DNA of 26,593 nucleotides from JADLCB01 sp964398315 (lineage in GTDB: Bacteria; Planctomycetota; Phycisphaerae; Tepidisphaerales; Tepidisphaeraceae): NCBI GenBank assembly GCA_964398315.1, contig CAYNMV010000058.1:1-26593 (forward strand), in the 5' to 3' direction. Shown piece after piece: positions 1 through 8,456 of this stretch (position 1 is the first letter of the stretch; each line of letters begins with the position of its first letter). Position numbers and translations under genes: made by a program. The notes under the pieces were generated by a model. The model saw nothing but the letters and a program-made list of their open reading frames with translations, was not told the DNA's origin and did no database searches.

Positions 1-27
1 CGGGCAGTCTCAAGGCAGGATGCGAAC

Positions 28-672
28 ATGCCAATTCACCTGAACGCGGGTTCGGCCACGTTGCTCGGGGCGGCTTTGCTGGGCGCAGTGCATGCGGATG
101 CGGCGAGCGTCCAGCAGACCTTCAACTTCCCCGAGCTGGTTTACTATGACGCGGCCACTGCCAGCGATGTCCGGCAGGAAGACCTCATCGCCAACTTCAA
201 CACCTTCGATACCAGCCTTGGCCAGCTCACGCAGGTCAAGATTGAGTGGGTCTACAATTTCCTGGTTACGGTCAACTCGCAGGTGGATGGCAACGGCGGC
301 GGGGGCAGCGCCTCGGGGCCACTCTTCATTAACACGATGCAATTCAGTGGTGATGGCTCAGGCACCGGTGCCGACGGCCCGGGTATATTCGAAGTGCCGT
401 TCACTGCCGATGGGGAGTTCACACTGACGGAGCAGACCAACCTCGCCTGGTTCAACGCCTTTCTCGACAGCAGCGGTCAGGAGGTTGACATCATCTGGCG
501 GGCCGATGTTCGGGTTGTCATCAATGAGCCGCAGACAAGCGTTACGCTGACCCGCCAGGATACATCATTCCTTACCCTGACCTACACCTATATCCCCGAG
601 CCGGCCTCGGCGTCTCTGGCGGCGCTCTGCGCTCCCGCGTTCTTGCGCCGCCGCGCTCGCCGTGTTGTGTGA
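28..672 (+). CDS. PEP-CTERM exported protein, choice-of-anchor E-like
   Basis: A 214-residue exported protein. The N-terminus has a hydrophobic stretch (about residues 9-21) ending in small residues (VHADAA) that fits a signal peptide. The C-terminus is a PEP-CTERM sorting signal: IPEPAS at about 189-194, a short hydrophobic segment, then an Arg-rich end (RRRARR). In known systems this signal is processed by exosortase in the inner membrane; no exosortase gene lies in the window. The body is beta-rich, with alternating hydrophobic and Thr/Ser residues and a Gly-rich loop near residue 90. Its layout resembles the choice-of-anchor E group, but I cannot prove that. The hydrophobic part of the sorting signal, about 12 residues, is shorter than usual. 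The start is chosen because AAGGCAGGA lies 7 bases before the ATG. It is convergent with recR, 28 bases away. Confidence 0.8.
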   Translation: MPIHLNAGSATLLGAALLGAVHADAASVQQTFNFPELVYYDAATASDVRQEDLIANFNTFDTSLGQLTQVKIEWVYNFLVTVNSQVDGNGGGGSASGPLFINTMQFSGDGSGTGADGPGIFEVPFTADGEFTLTEQTNLAWFNAFLDSSGQEVDIIWRADVRVVINEPQTSVTLTRQDTSFLTLTYTYIPEPASASLAALCAPAFLRRRARRVV

Positions 673-700
673 CCGGGCCGGTCACATCGAGCGGGTCCTG

Positions 701-1303
701 TCACATTTTCTGTCTTCCGCTGATGGCATCGGCGAGGATGTTGCGGTTGGCGTATTCAATGTTGCTGCCGGCGGGGAGGCCGCGGGCCAGGCGGGTAACG
801 GTGACGTTGGGATACTGGGCGATCAGGTTCTGCAGGTGAAGCGCGGTCCCATCGCCCTCCATGTTGGGGTTGAGGCCCATGATTACCTCGCGCACCTGGC
901 CGGAGGCGAGGCGCTGCATGAGCGGCTCGATGGTCAGGTCGCCGGGCTCAATGCCTTCCAGTGGACTGATACGTCCCAGGAGGACGTGGTACACGCCACG
1001 GTAGAGGCCGGTGGCCTCCAGGGCCAGCAGGTCCTTGGGCTGCTCGACCACGCACACGAGGCCCTGATCCCGGGCCGGGTCGGAGCAGATGTGGCAGGGG
1101 TCCTGTTCGGTCAGGTTGTAGCAGACGCTGCAGTGGCGGATGCGGGTCTTCACATCCCGAATGGCATCTGACAGCTTCATGGCCTCTTCCGGGCGCTGCT
1201 TGAGCAGGTGAAACGCGATGCGCTCCGCCGAGCGCACTCCGATACCCGGCAGCCGGGCCAGTTCATTCATGAGATTCTGGATACTCTGGGCGTAGTTCGA
1301 CAT
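701..1303 (-). CDS. recR: Recombination mediator protein RecR
   Basis: RecR works with RecF and RecO to load RecA onto gapped single-stranded DNA. The 200-residue length is normal for the family. Domains in order: helix-hairpin-helix (LPGIGVRSAERIA, about 18-30), a four-cysteine zinc finger (C58, C61, C70, C73), a Toprim domain opening with VCVVEQPKDLLALE (E87), and the C-terminal LPAGSNIEYAN segment typical of RecR. In many bacteria recR follows dnaX and ybaB; here it stands alone, with a two-component operon upstream on the same strand. There is no Shine-Dalgarno before the ATG. Instead TATAAT lies exactly 7 bases upstream, suggesting a leaderless transcript. Identity is secure. Confidence 0.97.
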   Translation of the reverse strand: MSNYAQSIQNLMNELARLPGIGVRSAERIAFHLLKQRPEEAMKLSDAIRDVKTRIRHCSVCYNLTEQDPCHICSDPARDQGLVCVVEQPKDLLALEATGLYRGVYHVLLGRISPLEGIEPGDLTIEPLMQRLASGQVREVIMGLNPNMEGDGTALHLQNLIAQYPNVTVTRLARGLPAGSNIEYANRNILADAISGRQKM

Positions 1304-1304
1304 A

Positions 1305-1320
1305 GACCTGATTATAGGTC
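1305..1320 (-). promoter_or_regulatory. recR -10 element inside a GACCT-N6-AGGTC palindrome
   Basis: Read on the minus strand, TATAAT occupies 1311-1316 and the recR ATG begins 7 bases later, so the expected transcription start coincides with the start codon. The hexamer is framed by inverted repeats GACCT (1305-1309) and AGGTC (1316-1320), which could be an operator overlapping the promoter. No good -35 hexamer was seen at 16-18 bases. Confidence 0.5.
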
Positions 1321-1432
1321 AGTCGCGGCCACTTCGCGCGGCGTGGTGGGGCAGATGCGGATCGTGATGATGGAGAGGAAACCGGGCGCGCAGCAGGATG
1401 GAAAACGCGGCTTTCCTGCCCATCTGCGGCGG

Positions 1433-3036
<1,604 letters not shown>

Positions 3037-3040
<4 letters not shown>

Positions 3041-3477
3041 TTCTTGGGGGTTGGCAGTTCGACGATTTCAAACCAGTAACGCCCGAGCACCTTCATCACC
3101 TGCACCAGTCCCTCGAATGTGACCGGCTTGGTGATAAAGGAGTTCACGCCCAGATCATAGGTGCGATAGATGTCCTCCTCCGCCTTGGAGGTTGTCAGCA
3201 CCACCACGGGAATGCTGCGCAGGCCGGCATCGGCTTTGATCTCCTTCAGTGCCTCGCGCCCGTCCTTGCGCGGCATGTTCAGATCCAGCAGGATCAGCCC
3301 CGGCCGCGGGGCGTCAGCGCCTTCGTATTTGCCGCGGCGATAGAGGTAATCCAGCAGCTGCTCGCCATCCTCCACGATGCGCAGGTCATTGGCCAGACGG
3401 CTTTCGGCCAGCGCCTCGCGCGCCAGCATGCGGTCGTCGGCGTCATCGTCAGCGAGCAGGATCGTAATGGGTTTCAT
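3037..3477 (-). CDS. Rcp1-like single-domain response regulator
   Basis: A 146-residue stand-alone receiver with no output domain. Acidic pocket residues are in LLADDDADDR (D10-D12), the phospho-acceptor is D65 (LILLDLNMPRKDG), the conserved Thr is T95 and the conserved Lys is K117 (FITKPV). The extended loop before the acceptor and the tail VLGRYWFEIVELP are characteristic of the Rcp1 family, which pairs with phytochrome-like kinases. The start is taken at MKPITIL (3477). An in-frame ATG 12 bases upstream (3489) is possible, and neither has a good Shine-Dalgarno. The 5' end overlaps the kinase gene by 29 bases and the 3' end overlaps the hybrid kinase by 3, so all three form one translationally coupled unit. 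It probably shuttles phosphate between the two kinases. Confidence 0.93.
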
Positions 3478-5098
3478 CGCGTGGTGCATTAAATTGCTGT
3501 ACCGGTTGTGGGGTCGTTTGCTGTCGGCGGGGGAGGGTGACAACGAATGTGGTTCCCGCGCCGGGGGTGCTGCGGGCGGTAATCCGCCCGCCATGTCGAT
3601 CAACGATCTTACGGCAGACCGCCAGTCCCACGCCAGTCCCCTCGTATTCTCCCCGCCCATGCAGTCGCTGGAAAATGGCGAAAATCCGGTCGAGGTATTT
3701 ATCGTCGAACCCGATCCCGTTGTCGGACACCTCGATCCGCACCCAGTCGGGCGGATCTTCCTTCTCCAGGGGTACTTGCGCGATCCGCACCACCGGCGGT
3801 ACACCCGGGCGGTGGAATTTCAAACCATTGCTCAGCAGGTTCTGGATCACCTGCCGCATCTGTGTCGGGTCCGCTTCGATGGTGGGCAGGGGGCCGATCT
3901 CGATCCGCCCTCCGGTCTGCTCCAGGCGGTTTTCCAGATCTCCCACCACCTCTCGGGTAATGTGATCCAAATCGATCTCGGCGAATGGCTGTGCCCGCGT
4001 GGTGACGCGCGAGAAGGCCAGCAGGTCGTTGATCAGCACGCCCATGCGGTAGGCCGCTTTGTGCATGCGATCCAGATAATCGCGTCCCTGCTCGTTCAGG
4101 CGCTGCCCCTGGGTCGCCTTGAGGCGGTCGCCAAAGGCCTGGATCTTGCGCAGGGGCTCCTGCAGGTCATGGGATGCCACAGAGGCAAAATCCTGCAATT
4201 CCTTGTTGCTGCGCTTCAGCTCCGTTATCGCCTCCTGCACCCGGCGCTCCGCCTCAACCCGACGGGTGACATCCTGCATGCTGACGACCGCGCCAATCCG
4301 GTTGCCCGCTTCATCATGGATGGCCCGCCCGCTGGCCACCAGGACCCGCCGTGGCTGATGACGGGGGGCGACAACGAACTCCACGCTCTCAACATGCCCC
4401 TCCTCGAACGCCCGAAACAGCGGAATACGCTGCTCGCTCAGCGGGGTGACGCCGTCGGCCTCGTATAGCTGGAAAAACTCGCTCCAGCGCTCATATGGGA
4501 TCGCCTCATCCGGCAGGCCATGAAACTCGCGCGTGGCGCGGTTGTAGAGCGTGATCCGCTTGTGGGCATCGCAGGCCAGGATGCCATCGTGCAGGCTGTC
4601 CAGCAGGGCAGAGAGGAAGTTGCGCTCCACCTGCAGGCGCTGTTCGGCCATGGTGCGCTCGTGCACCTCATCCATGAGCTGGTCGTTGGCCCGCGCCAGT
4701 TGCGAGGTGCGGTGTTCGATGCGGTTTTCCAAGTCGCCGGCCAGGGCGTTGAGCCCTTTGAGCGCCCGCAGGTTCGACTCACCCAGGGCCGACAGCACGA
4801 TCCCCTGGATCGCGAAGAACAGGAGCGATGAGTAATGATGCGAATCGGCAAAGGCAATGCGCAGGCGCGGTTCCAGAAAAAGAAAATCGATGCAGAAGAT
4901 ACTGAGGATGGTGGCCAGCATGCCCGCCCCGAAGCCGCCGGTCCATGCCCCGGCCACCGTCGCCAGGACAAACAGCAGGAAGGGCGTGCCCATGTGCTCA
5001 GGGAACAGTTGCTCCATTCCCAGGTGCACGCTGGTTACCAACGCTACACTCCCAGCCGCCGTCAGGTATCCACCCCACCAGGGGAGCCGTCTGATCAT
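3449..5098 (-). CDS. Membrane PAS histidine kinase with KdpD-like (DUF4118) N-terminus
   Basis: A 549-residue sensor kinase. Residues about 10-106 form three or four membrane helices resembling the KdpD/DUF4118 membrane module (FGAGMLATILSIFCIDFLFL). A coiled linker (110-160) and a PAS domain (about 160-280, ending VVSMQDVTRRVEAER) follow. The HisKA domain has H310 (ASVASHDLQEPLRKI), the form usual for kinases paired with Rcp1-like regulators. The HATPase domain carries N420/N424 and SDNGIGF at 458-464. The frame stays open upstream to 5293, but that extension is Gly/Ala-rich, so I prefer the ATG at 5098, just before the membrane module. GATACT lies 7 bases upstream of it, with no Shine-Dalgarno, which would suit a leaderless start. 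The 3' end overlaps the regulator gene. Confidence 0.9.
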   Translation of the reverse strand: MIRRLPWWGGYLTAAGSVALVTSVHLGMEQLFPEHMGTPFLLFVLATVAGAWTGGFGAGMLATILSIFCIDFLFLEPRLRIAFADSHHYSSLLFFAIQGIVLSALGESNLRALKGLNALAGDLENRIEHRTSQLARANDQLMDEVHERTMAEQRLQVERNFLSALLDSLHDGILACDAHKRITLYNRATREFHGLPDEAIPYERWSEFFQLYEADGVTPLSEQRIPLFRAFEEGHVESVEFVVAPRHQPRRVLVASGRAIHDEAGNRIGAVVSMQDVTRRVEAERRVQEAITELKRSNKELQDFASVASHDLQEPLRKIQAFGDRLKATQGQRLNEQGRDYLDRMHKAAYRMGVLINDLLAFSRVTTRAQPFAEIDLDHITREVVGDLENRLEQTGGRIEIGPLPTIEADPTQMRQVIQNLLSNGLKFHRPGVPPVVRIAQVPLEKEDPPDWVRIEVSDNGIGFDDKYLDRIFAIFQRLHGRGEYEGTGVGLAVCRKIVDRHGGRITARSTPGAGTTFVVTLPRRQQTTPQPVQQFNAPRDETHYDPAR

Positions 5099-5308
5099 AC
5101 GGCGAAGTATCGAGCCGATGCCGCTAATTGACAATTCCCAATGATTCGTGGCGACGGGAACACCGATATCACCGCCAAACAGGCCCGGCGCACCGGCATG
5201 GGCCGCAGCGACTGTCCCCCCGATGGCGGTGGCTGCCCCCGGCAAGCCGGAAAGACCTGATCGCCCGCTCGATCCGGCCAGTTGATCCCCCATCGGCGAG
5301 TGTGTGCC

Positions 5309-5346
5309 TATAATCGCACCGTCCGGAACGGTTTTTTACGGAAGGA
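5309..5346 (+). promoter_or_regulatory. yceI -10 element and Shine-Dalgarno
   Basis: A perfect TATAAT sits at 5309-5314 and a GGAAGGAG Shine-Dalgarno at about 5339-5346, 6 bases before the yceI ATG. The intervening leader holds a 5-bp hairpin (ACCGT/ACGGT, 5318-5332) followed by six T, which is weak as an attenuator. No clear -35 hexamer at normal spacing was found. Confidence 0.5.
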
Positions 5347-5352
5347 GTCAGT

Positions 5353-5916
5353 ATGAATCGCTTGATGGTCGGTGCTGTGGTCGTGGTCATGACGCTCGCC
5401 TCCTGGGTACAGGCCCAGACGTTCAAGGTGGACCCGGTCCACAGCGTGGTTGTCTACCGCATCCAGCATTTCAACGCCGGGCAGTTTTATGGCCGGTTCA
5501 ATGAGCCACAGGGCGTTTTCACGCTTGATGCCGAGAACCCGGCCAATTCGAAGTTTGAGGTGACGATCGACGCCGCCAAGGTGGATACCGGCAATCAGAA
5601 ACGCGATGCACACCTGAAAAGCCCTGACTTTTTCAATGCCCGCCAGTACCCCACCATCACCTTCAAGAGCACGAAAGTGGAGAAGAGCGGCGAAACCTAC
5701 CAGATTACCGGGGATGTGACCCTGCTCGGCCAAACCCGCTCCATCACAGCCGAGGCCACCGTCTATGGCCCGTCCAAGGACCCCCAGGGCAACACCCGCG
5801 CTGGTGTCGAGGCGGTCCTCACCGTCAAGCGCAGCGATTTCGGCATGGATTTCATGGCCGATGCCCTCGGCGATGAAGTCCGCCTGATCGTCAGCCTGGA
5901 AGGTGTGCAGGAATAA
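5353..5916 (+). CDS. YceI-family periplasmic protein
   Basis: A 187-residue exported YceI-domain protein. YceI proteins are lipocalin-like beta-barrels that bind isoprenoid lipids such as polyprenyl pyrophosphate or quinone-like molecules. A signal peptide (residues 1-21, ending WVQA) precedes the domain, which opens with the family pattern FKVDPVHSVVVYRIQH. Other family features are GRFNEPQGVF, the KVDTGNQKRDAHLKSPDFF segment, and the end KRSDFGMDF followed by GDEVRLIVSLEGV. The length matches the family. The ATG follows a strong Shine-Dalgarno and a TATAAT box. It is divergent from the kinase operon. The ligand and exact role here are unknown; nearby genes give no pathway. Confidence 0.93.
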   Translation: MNRLMVGAVVVVMTLASWVQAQTFKVDPVHSVVVYRIQHFNAGQFYGRFNEPQGVFTLDAENPANSKFEVTIDAAKVDTGNQKRDAHLKSPDFFNARQYPTITFKSTKVEKSGETYQITGDVTLLGQTRSITAEATVYGPSKDPQGNTRAGVEAVLTVKRSDFGMDFMADALGDEVRLIVSLEGVQE

Positions 5917-5932
5917 GGCACACCCATCAGAA

Positions 5933-5995
5933 AATGCCGAATGATGAATGACTGCCGTGAGGCAGTCATTCATCATTCGGTGTTCCCCATTTTTT
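5933..5995 (+). terminator. Perfect 20-bp hairpin with T-run after yceI
   Basis: Arms at 5937-5956 and 5961-5980 are perfect reverse complements with a GTGA tetraloop (5957-5960). Outer pairs, including G-U wobbles, extend it to about 5933-5984. A run of six T follows at about 5990-5995. It begins about 20 bases after the yceI stop and could end that transcript. Its repeated ATGATGAATGA content and length are unlike a usual terminator, so it may be a dispersed palindromic repeat. Confidence 0.55.
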
Positions 5996-6000
5996 CCTTC

Positions 6001-6933
6001 GTGTTCACCCTCGAACACATCCTCTATGGCGGCATCGCGCCTCTTCTGGTGGCGATGGTGCTGACGGTGCTGGATGTGCGTCCCTGGCGCCGGGGAAGAA
6101 GCCCGCAGGTGGCATGGGGCGCGGCGCTTGCGCTGGGGGCCGGCTTCCTCAGCGGCTACGGGCTCGCGCTGGGATGGCCGAAGCTGCCGCCACGCCATGC
6201 CCATGACTGGCTGTTGTGGGGCGGGGCGCTGTTTGTCGTGCTGGCGGGCGTGACCGATGGGCTGACCGGCACGCGGCCTGCTGACCAGCCGCGGCGGCGG
6301 GTCAGTGGGGCACGTATCGCTGTTGCCGCGTTGGTGGCGGCAGCGCTGCTGCTGATCACCTGGCTCCAGGTCTCGCCGCTGCTGCAACACGCGTGGGTTG
6401 AGGGTGGGATGTGGTTCATTCTCGCGGCGTGGGTGCTTGGATGGGCCTGGTGGTGGCAGGCCGATGCCCTGGCGCGCCGGATAGATGCCCGCCTGCTGAT
6501 GACCATCTGGTTTTTCACGATCGCGACCGCCGCCCAACTGGTCATGCTCTCGGGCAGCCAGCGCATGGGCCAGGCGCTGGGCGGCCTGATCAGCGCTGCG
6601 CTGGGCACGCTTCTCATCCTGCTGCTCTTTCGCGTGCGGACGATCTCGCCGGCGGTGGTGGTCCTGATGGTGCCGGTGGTGACTGGGCTGCTGGTCAACG
6701 CCCTGGCATGGCTGCCTGAGCAGCCACCATTCTGGCAGATCGCGGCGATTGTCCTCGCCCCGATACTTCCATGGCTGATCGTGTGTTCACCCACCCGGCG
6801 GTGGGGAGGTGTGAGCCGGGCCGTGGCCCAACTGGTGCTGGTGCTGATCCCCCTCAGCGCGGTGCTCATCTCCGCAGCGCTGGCGTTCCAGGCCCAAAGT
6901 GCCGCCGGCAGCGCAGCAGACTACTACCCATGA
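6001..6933 (+). CDS. Polytopic membrane protein of unknown function
   Basis: About 310 residues with eight or nine hydrophobic segments separated by short loops rich in Arg, for example VLDVRPWRRGR after the first helix and CSPTRRWGG before the last. I do not recognise the family and see no catalytic motif. The frame is open from 5941, but that part is the arm of the upstream hairpin, so a start inside it is unlikely. The GTG at 6001 (FTLEHILYGGIAPLL) gives a protein beginning just before the first helix; the GTG at 5980 is an alternative. Neither has a Shine-Dalgarno. The gene could be read through from yceI if the hairpin is leaky. It converges with the small minus-strand gene at 7073-7303. 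Confidence 0.7.
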   Translation: MFTLEHILYGGIAPLLVAMVLTVLDVRPWRRGRSPQVAWGAALALGAGFLSGYGLALGWPKLPPRHAHDWLLWGGALFVVLAGVTDGLTGTRPADQPRRRVSGARIAVAALVAAALLLITWLQVSPLLQHAWVEGGMWFILAAWVLGWAWWWQADALARRIDARLLMTIWFFTIATAAQLVMLSGSQRMGQALGGLISAALGTLLILLLFRVRTISPAVVVLMVPVVTGLLVNALAWLPEQPPFWQIAAIVLAPILPWLIVCSPTRRWGGVSRAVAQLVLVLIPLSAVLISAALAFQAQSAAGSAADYYP

Positions 6934-7005
6934 TCCCGCGTTGCCACGCAGGAGCCGGCCAACTGGTTCATCGCGGATTCGCCTGGCCATGGTCCATCCC
7001 GGGCA

Positions 7006-7062
7006 GGCTCACCCGCGGCTTGGATTTCCCGGGTCAAGGTGTGTCGCCAAGGCGTGTGAGCC
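7006..7062. terminator. Interrupted stem-loop between convergent genes
   Basis: GGCTCAC (7006-7012), CGC (7014-7016) and CTTGG (7019-7023) pair in order with GTGAGCC (7056-7062), GCG (7052-7054) and CCAAG (7047-7051), giving about 15 base pairs with small interior gaps. It lies between convergent genes ending at 6933 and 7073. There is no T-run on either side, so it may act as a 3' processing or stability element instead of a simple terminator. Confidence 0.4.
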
Positions 7063-7072
7063 CCGCCAGCGG

Positions 7073-7303
7073 CTACGTCCGTCGCCTCTTTTGCGCCTGC
7101 TCAATCTGACAGACGGCTTCATCCGGTTGTTCATCGCAGTTAATGTTGTCCGATTCTTGCTCGGACGGGTTGGCCTTGCGATCATCGAGGGCTGGCGGCA
7201 TTTTCGAGTATCCTTTGGCAGGAGGGGCTATATACCGATCCAAGCCGCCCCGAACGTTGCCGCCGGGGTTGGGCTGGGTGTTGTCGAACAGGCTGCGGGT
7301 CAT
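7073..7303 (-). CDS. Small hydrophilic protein of unknown function
   Basis: A 76-residue protein with no signal peptide or membrane helix. It is rich in Asn, Pro, Asp and Glu, with an acidic middle (DDRKANPSEQESDN), two Cys 11 residues apart (residues about 56 and 65) and a basic end (QKRRRT). I do not recognise a family. It is supported by a strong Shine-Dalgarno, AAAGGAG, 5 bases before the ATG, and by its placement. It has its own 87-base divergent intergenic region shared with the pseudokinase gene, and a stem-loop just after its stop. It is probably largely disordered. It could be a regulator or partner of the neighbouring pseudokinase, but nothing in the sequence shows this. Confidence 0.65.
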   Translation of the reverse strand: MTRSLFDNTQPNPGGNVRGGLDRYIAPPAKGYSKMPPALDDRKANPSEQESDNINCDEQPDEAVCQIEQAQKRRRT

Positions 7304-7390
7304 GTGGCTCCTTTCGTCGAAGTGCTACCTTGCAAGGAGCATGCCGCAGGTGTGTCCGGATCGGGTGATCCGCAGCCCGCTGAGAAAGTC

Positions 7391-8269
7391 ATGCAGCAGT
7401 CATCCTCATCGTCGCCCTCATTGGAACGTCTCGGTCAGTACGCCATCGTGCGCGAGCTGGCGGTGGGGCGGACGTATGAAGCGCTTGAGCCTACCGGCCG
7501 GCGGGTGGTCCTGAAAAAGCTCGAAGATGACTGTCTGCTGCGCGGCCAGCTCCACTCCCAGATCCGCGACCGCCTCAAGGCCGTGCGCGAACTGGCCCAC
7601 GGCCACGTTGCCAACCTCTATGCCGTTGAGCGCGAGGGTGATTTTGTCTTCATGGTCTGGGAGCATCTGCCGGCTGAGCGGATCGATCAGTGGGCCGGCG
7701 CCGCTGCCAGCACGGACACGAATCACGCCGGCGTGGATCCTGCGGCAGCGCTGCCTCCGGGCGCTGAGCGGGATCATCGCCAGGTGCTGTTGCTGGCACG
7801 TGAACTGGTGATCGCGGTCGAGGAACTGCACGCCCTGGGGATCGTTCACGGCCAGCTCCATGCCGGCAACGTTTTCGTGCGCGATGGCCGTGTGCGGCTG
7901 ACGCATATCAGCCCCTTGCTCTACACCGATGAGCGTGAGGATGCGGTGGCGGTGGTGCGCCTGCTGCGCGATCTGCTTCGTCAGCGCGGCGAGGAGCAGA
8001 CCGCACTGGCGAAGATGCTGGCCCAGGCCGAAGCCTCCCACGCACCTCTCCGGCAGATTGCCGCCTCGCTGGCTGTCCTGATCGATCCGCGCGGGGTGAA
8101 GGAGTCGGTGGATGATGACACGCACGAACTGACCCCCCGTGGCCGTTCCGTCGCCGCTGCCGTCATCGTCGCGCTGGTCGGCATGCTGATCGTCTGGGGG
8201 GTCTGGCAGTGGACGCTCGCCACCAGCCCTCCGCCCCCGGTCCCACCGGAAGCGCTCTCGCAACCGTAA
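7391..8269 (+). CDS. Membrane-anchored Ser/Thr protein pseudokinase
   Basis: A 292-residue protein with the outline of a Hanks-type kinase but lost catalytic residues. The glycine loop is degenerate (ELAVGRTYEAL, about 22-32). The ATP-binding lysine seems kept as K42 (VVLKKLE). The hinge resembles VFMVWEHLPAERI. The catalytic loop reads IVHGQLHAGNVFV (151-163), with Gln where the catalytic Asp of HRD should be. The metal-binding DFG is replaced by LTHISPL (170-176). The C-terminal lobe is shortened, then one membrane helix (about 253-276) and a Pro-rich tail follow. The topology puts the kinase-like domain in the cytoplasm. The open frame extends upstream to 6899, but that part covers the 7073-7303 gene, so the ATG at 7391 is chosen; a weak GAGAAAG precedes it. 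Confidence 0.75.
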   Translation: MQQSSSSSPSLERLGQYAIVRELAVGRTYEALEPTGRRVVLKKLEDDCLLRGQLHSQIRDRLKAVRELAHGHVANLYAVEREGDFVFMVWEHLPAERIDQWAGAAASTDTNHAGVDPAAALPPGAERDHRQVLLLARELVIAVEELHALGIVHGQLHAGNVFVRDGRVRLTHISPLLYTDEREDAVAVVRLLRDLLRQRGEEQTALAKMLAQAEASHAPLRQIAASLAVLIDPRGVKESVDDDTHELTPRGRSVAAAVIVALVGMLIVWGVWQWTLATSPPPPVPPEALSQP

Positions 8270-8456
8270 GCGCATGATGCGCGGGCATCGAGCCGTCTCG
8301 CTGCACCGGTGACCGCAGGCAGCATGCGGCGGATGAACGTGGAGTCATCAAAGGATCCACGGCGCGCAGCACCGGATGCGCCTCAACTTGCAGGGCCATG
8401 ACCGCCCGAATGGTACGACCTGCCGTTGCATTACCTGCCCAACGGATAGAGACCGC

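Noticed and set aside
5099..5293. 65-residue N-terminal extension of the histidine kinase
   Set aside because: Gly/Ala-rich with no structure, and it runs across the region holding the divergent yceI promoter. The ATG at 5098 stands right before the membrane module.
5318..5337. Hairpin plus six T in the yceI leader as an attenuator
   Set aside because: The stem is only 5 bp, and it lies between a good -10 and Shine-Dalgarno of an apparently expressed gene.
5941..6000. Start of the polytopic membrane protein at the ATG inside the hairpin
   Set aside because: The codons are the arms of the palindrome, and the ATG would be buried in a 20-bp stem.
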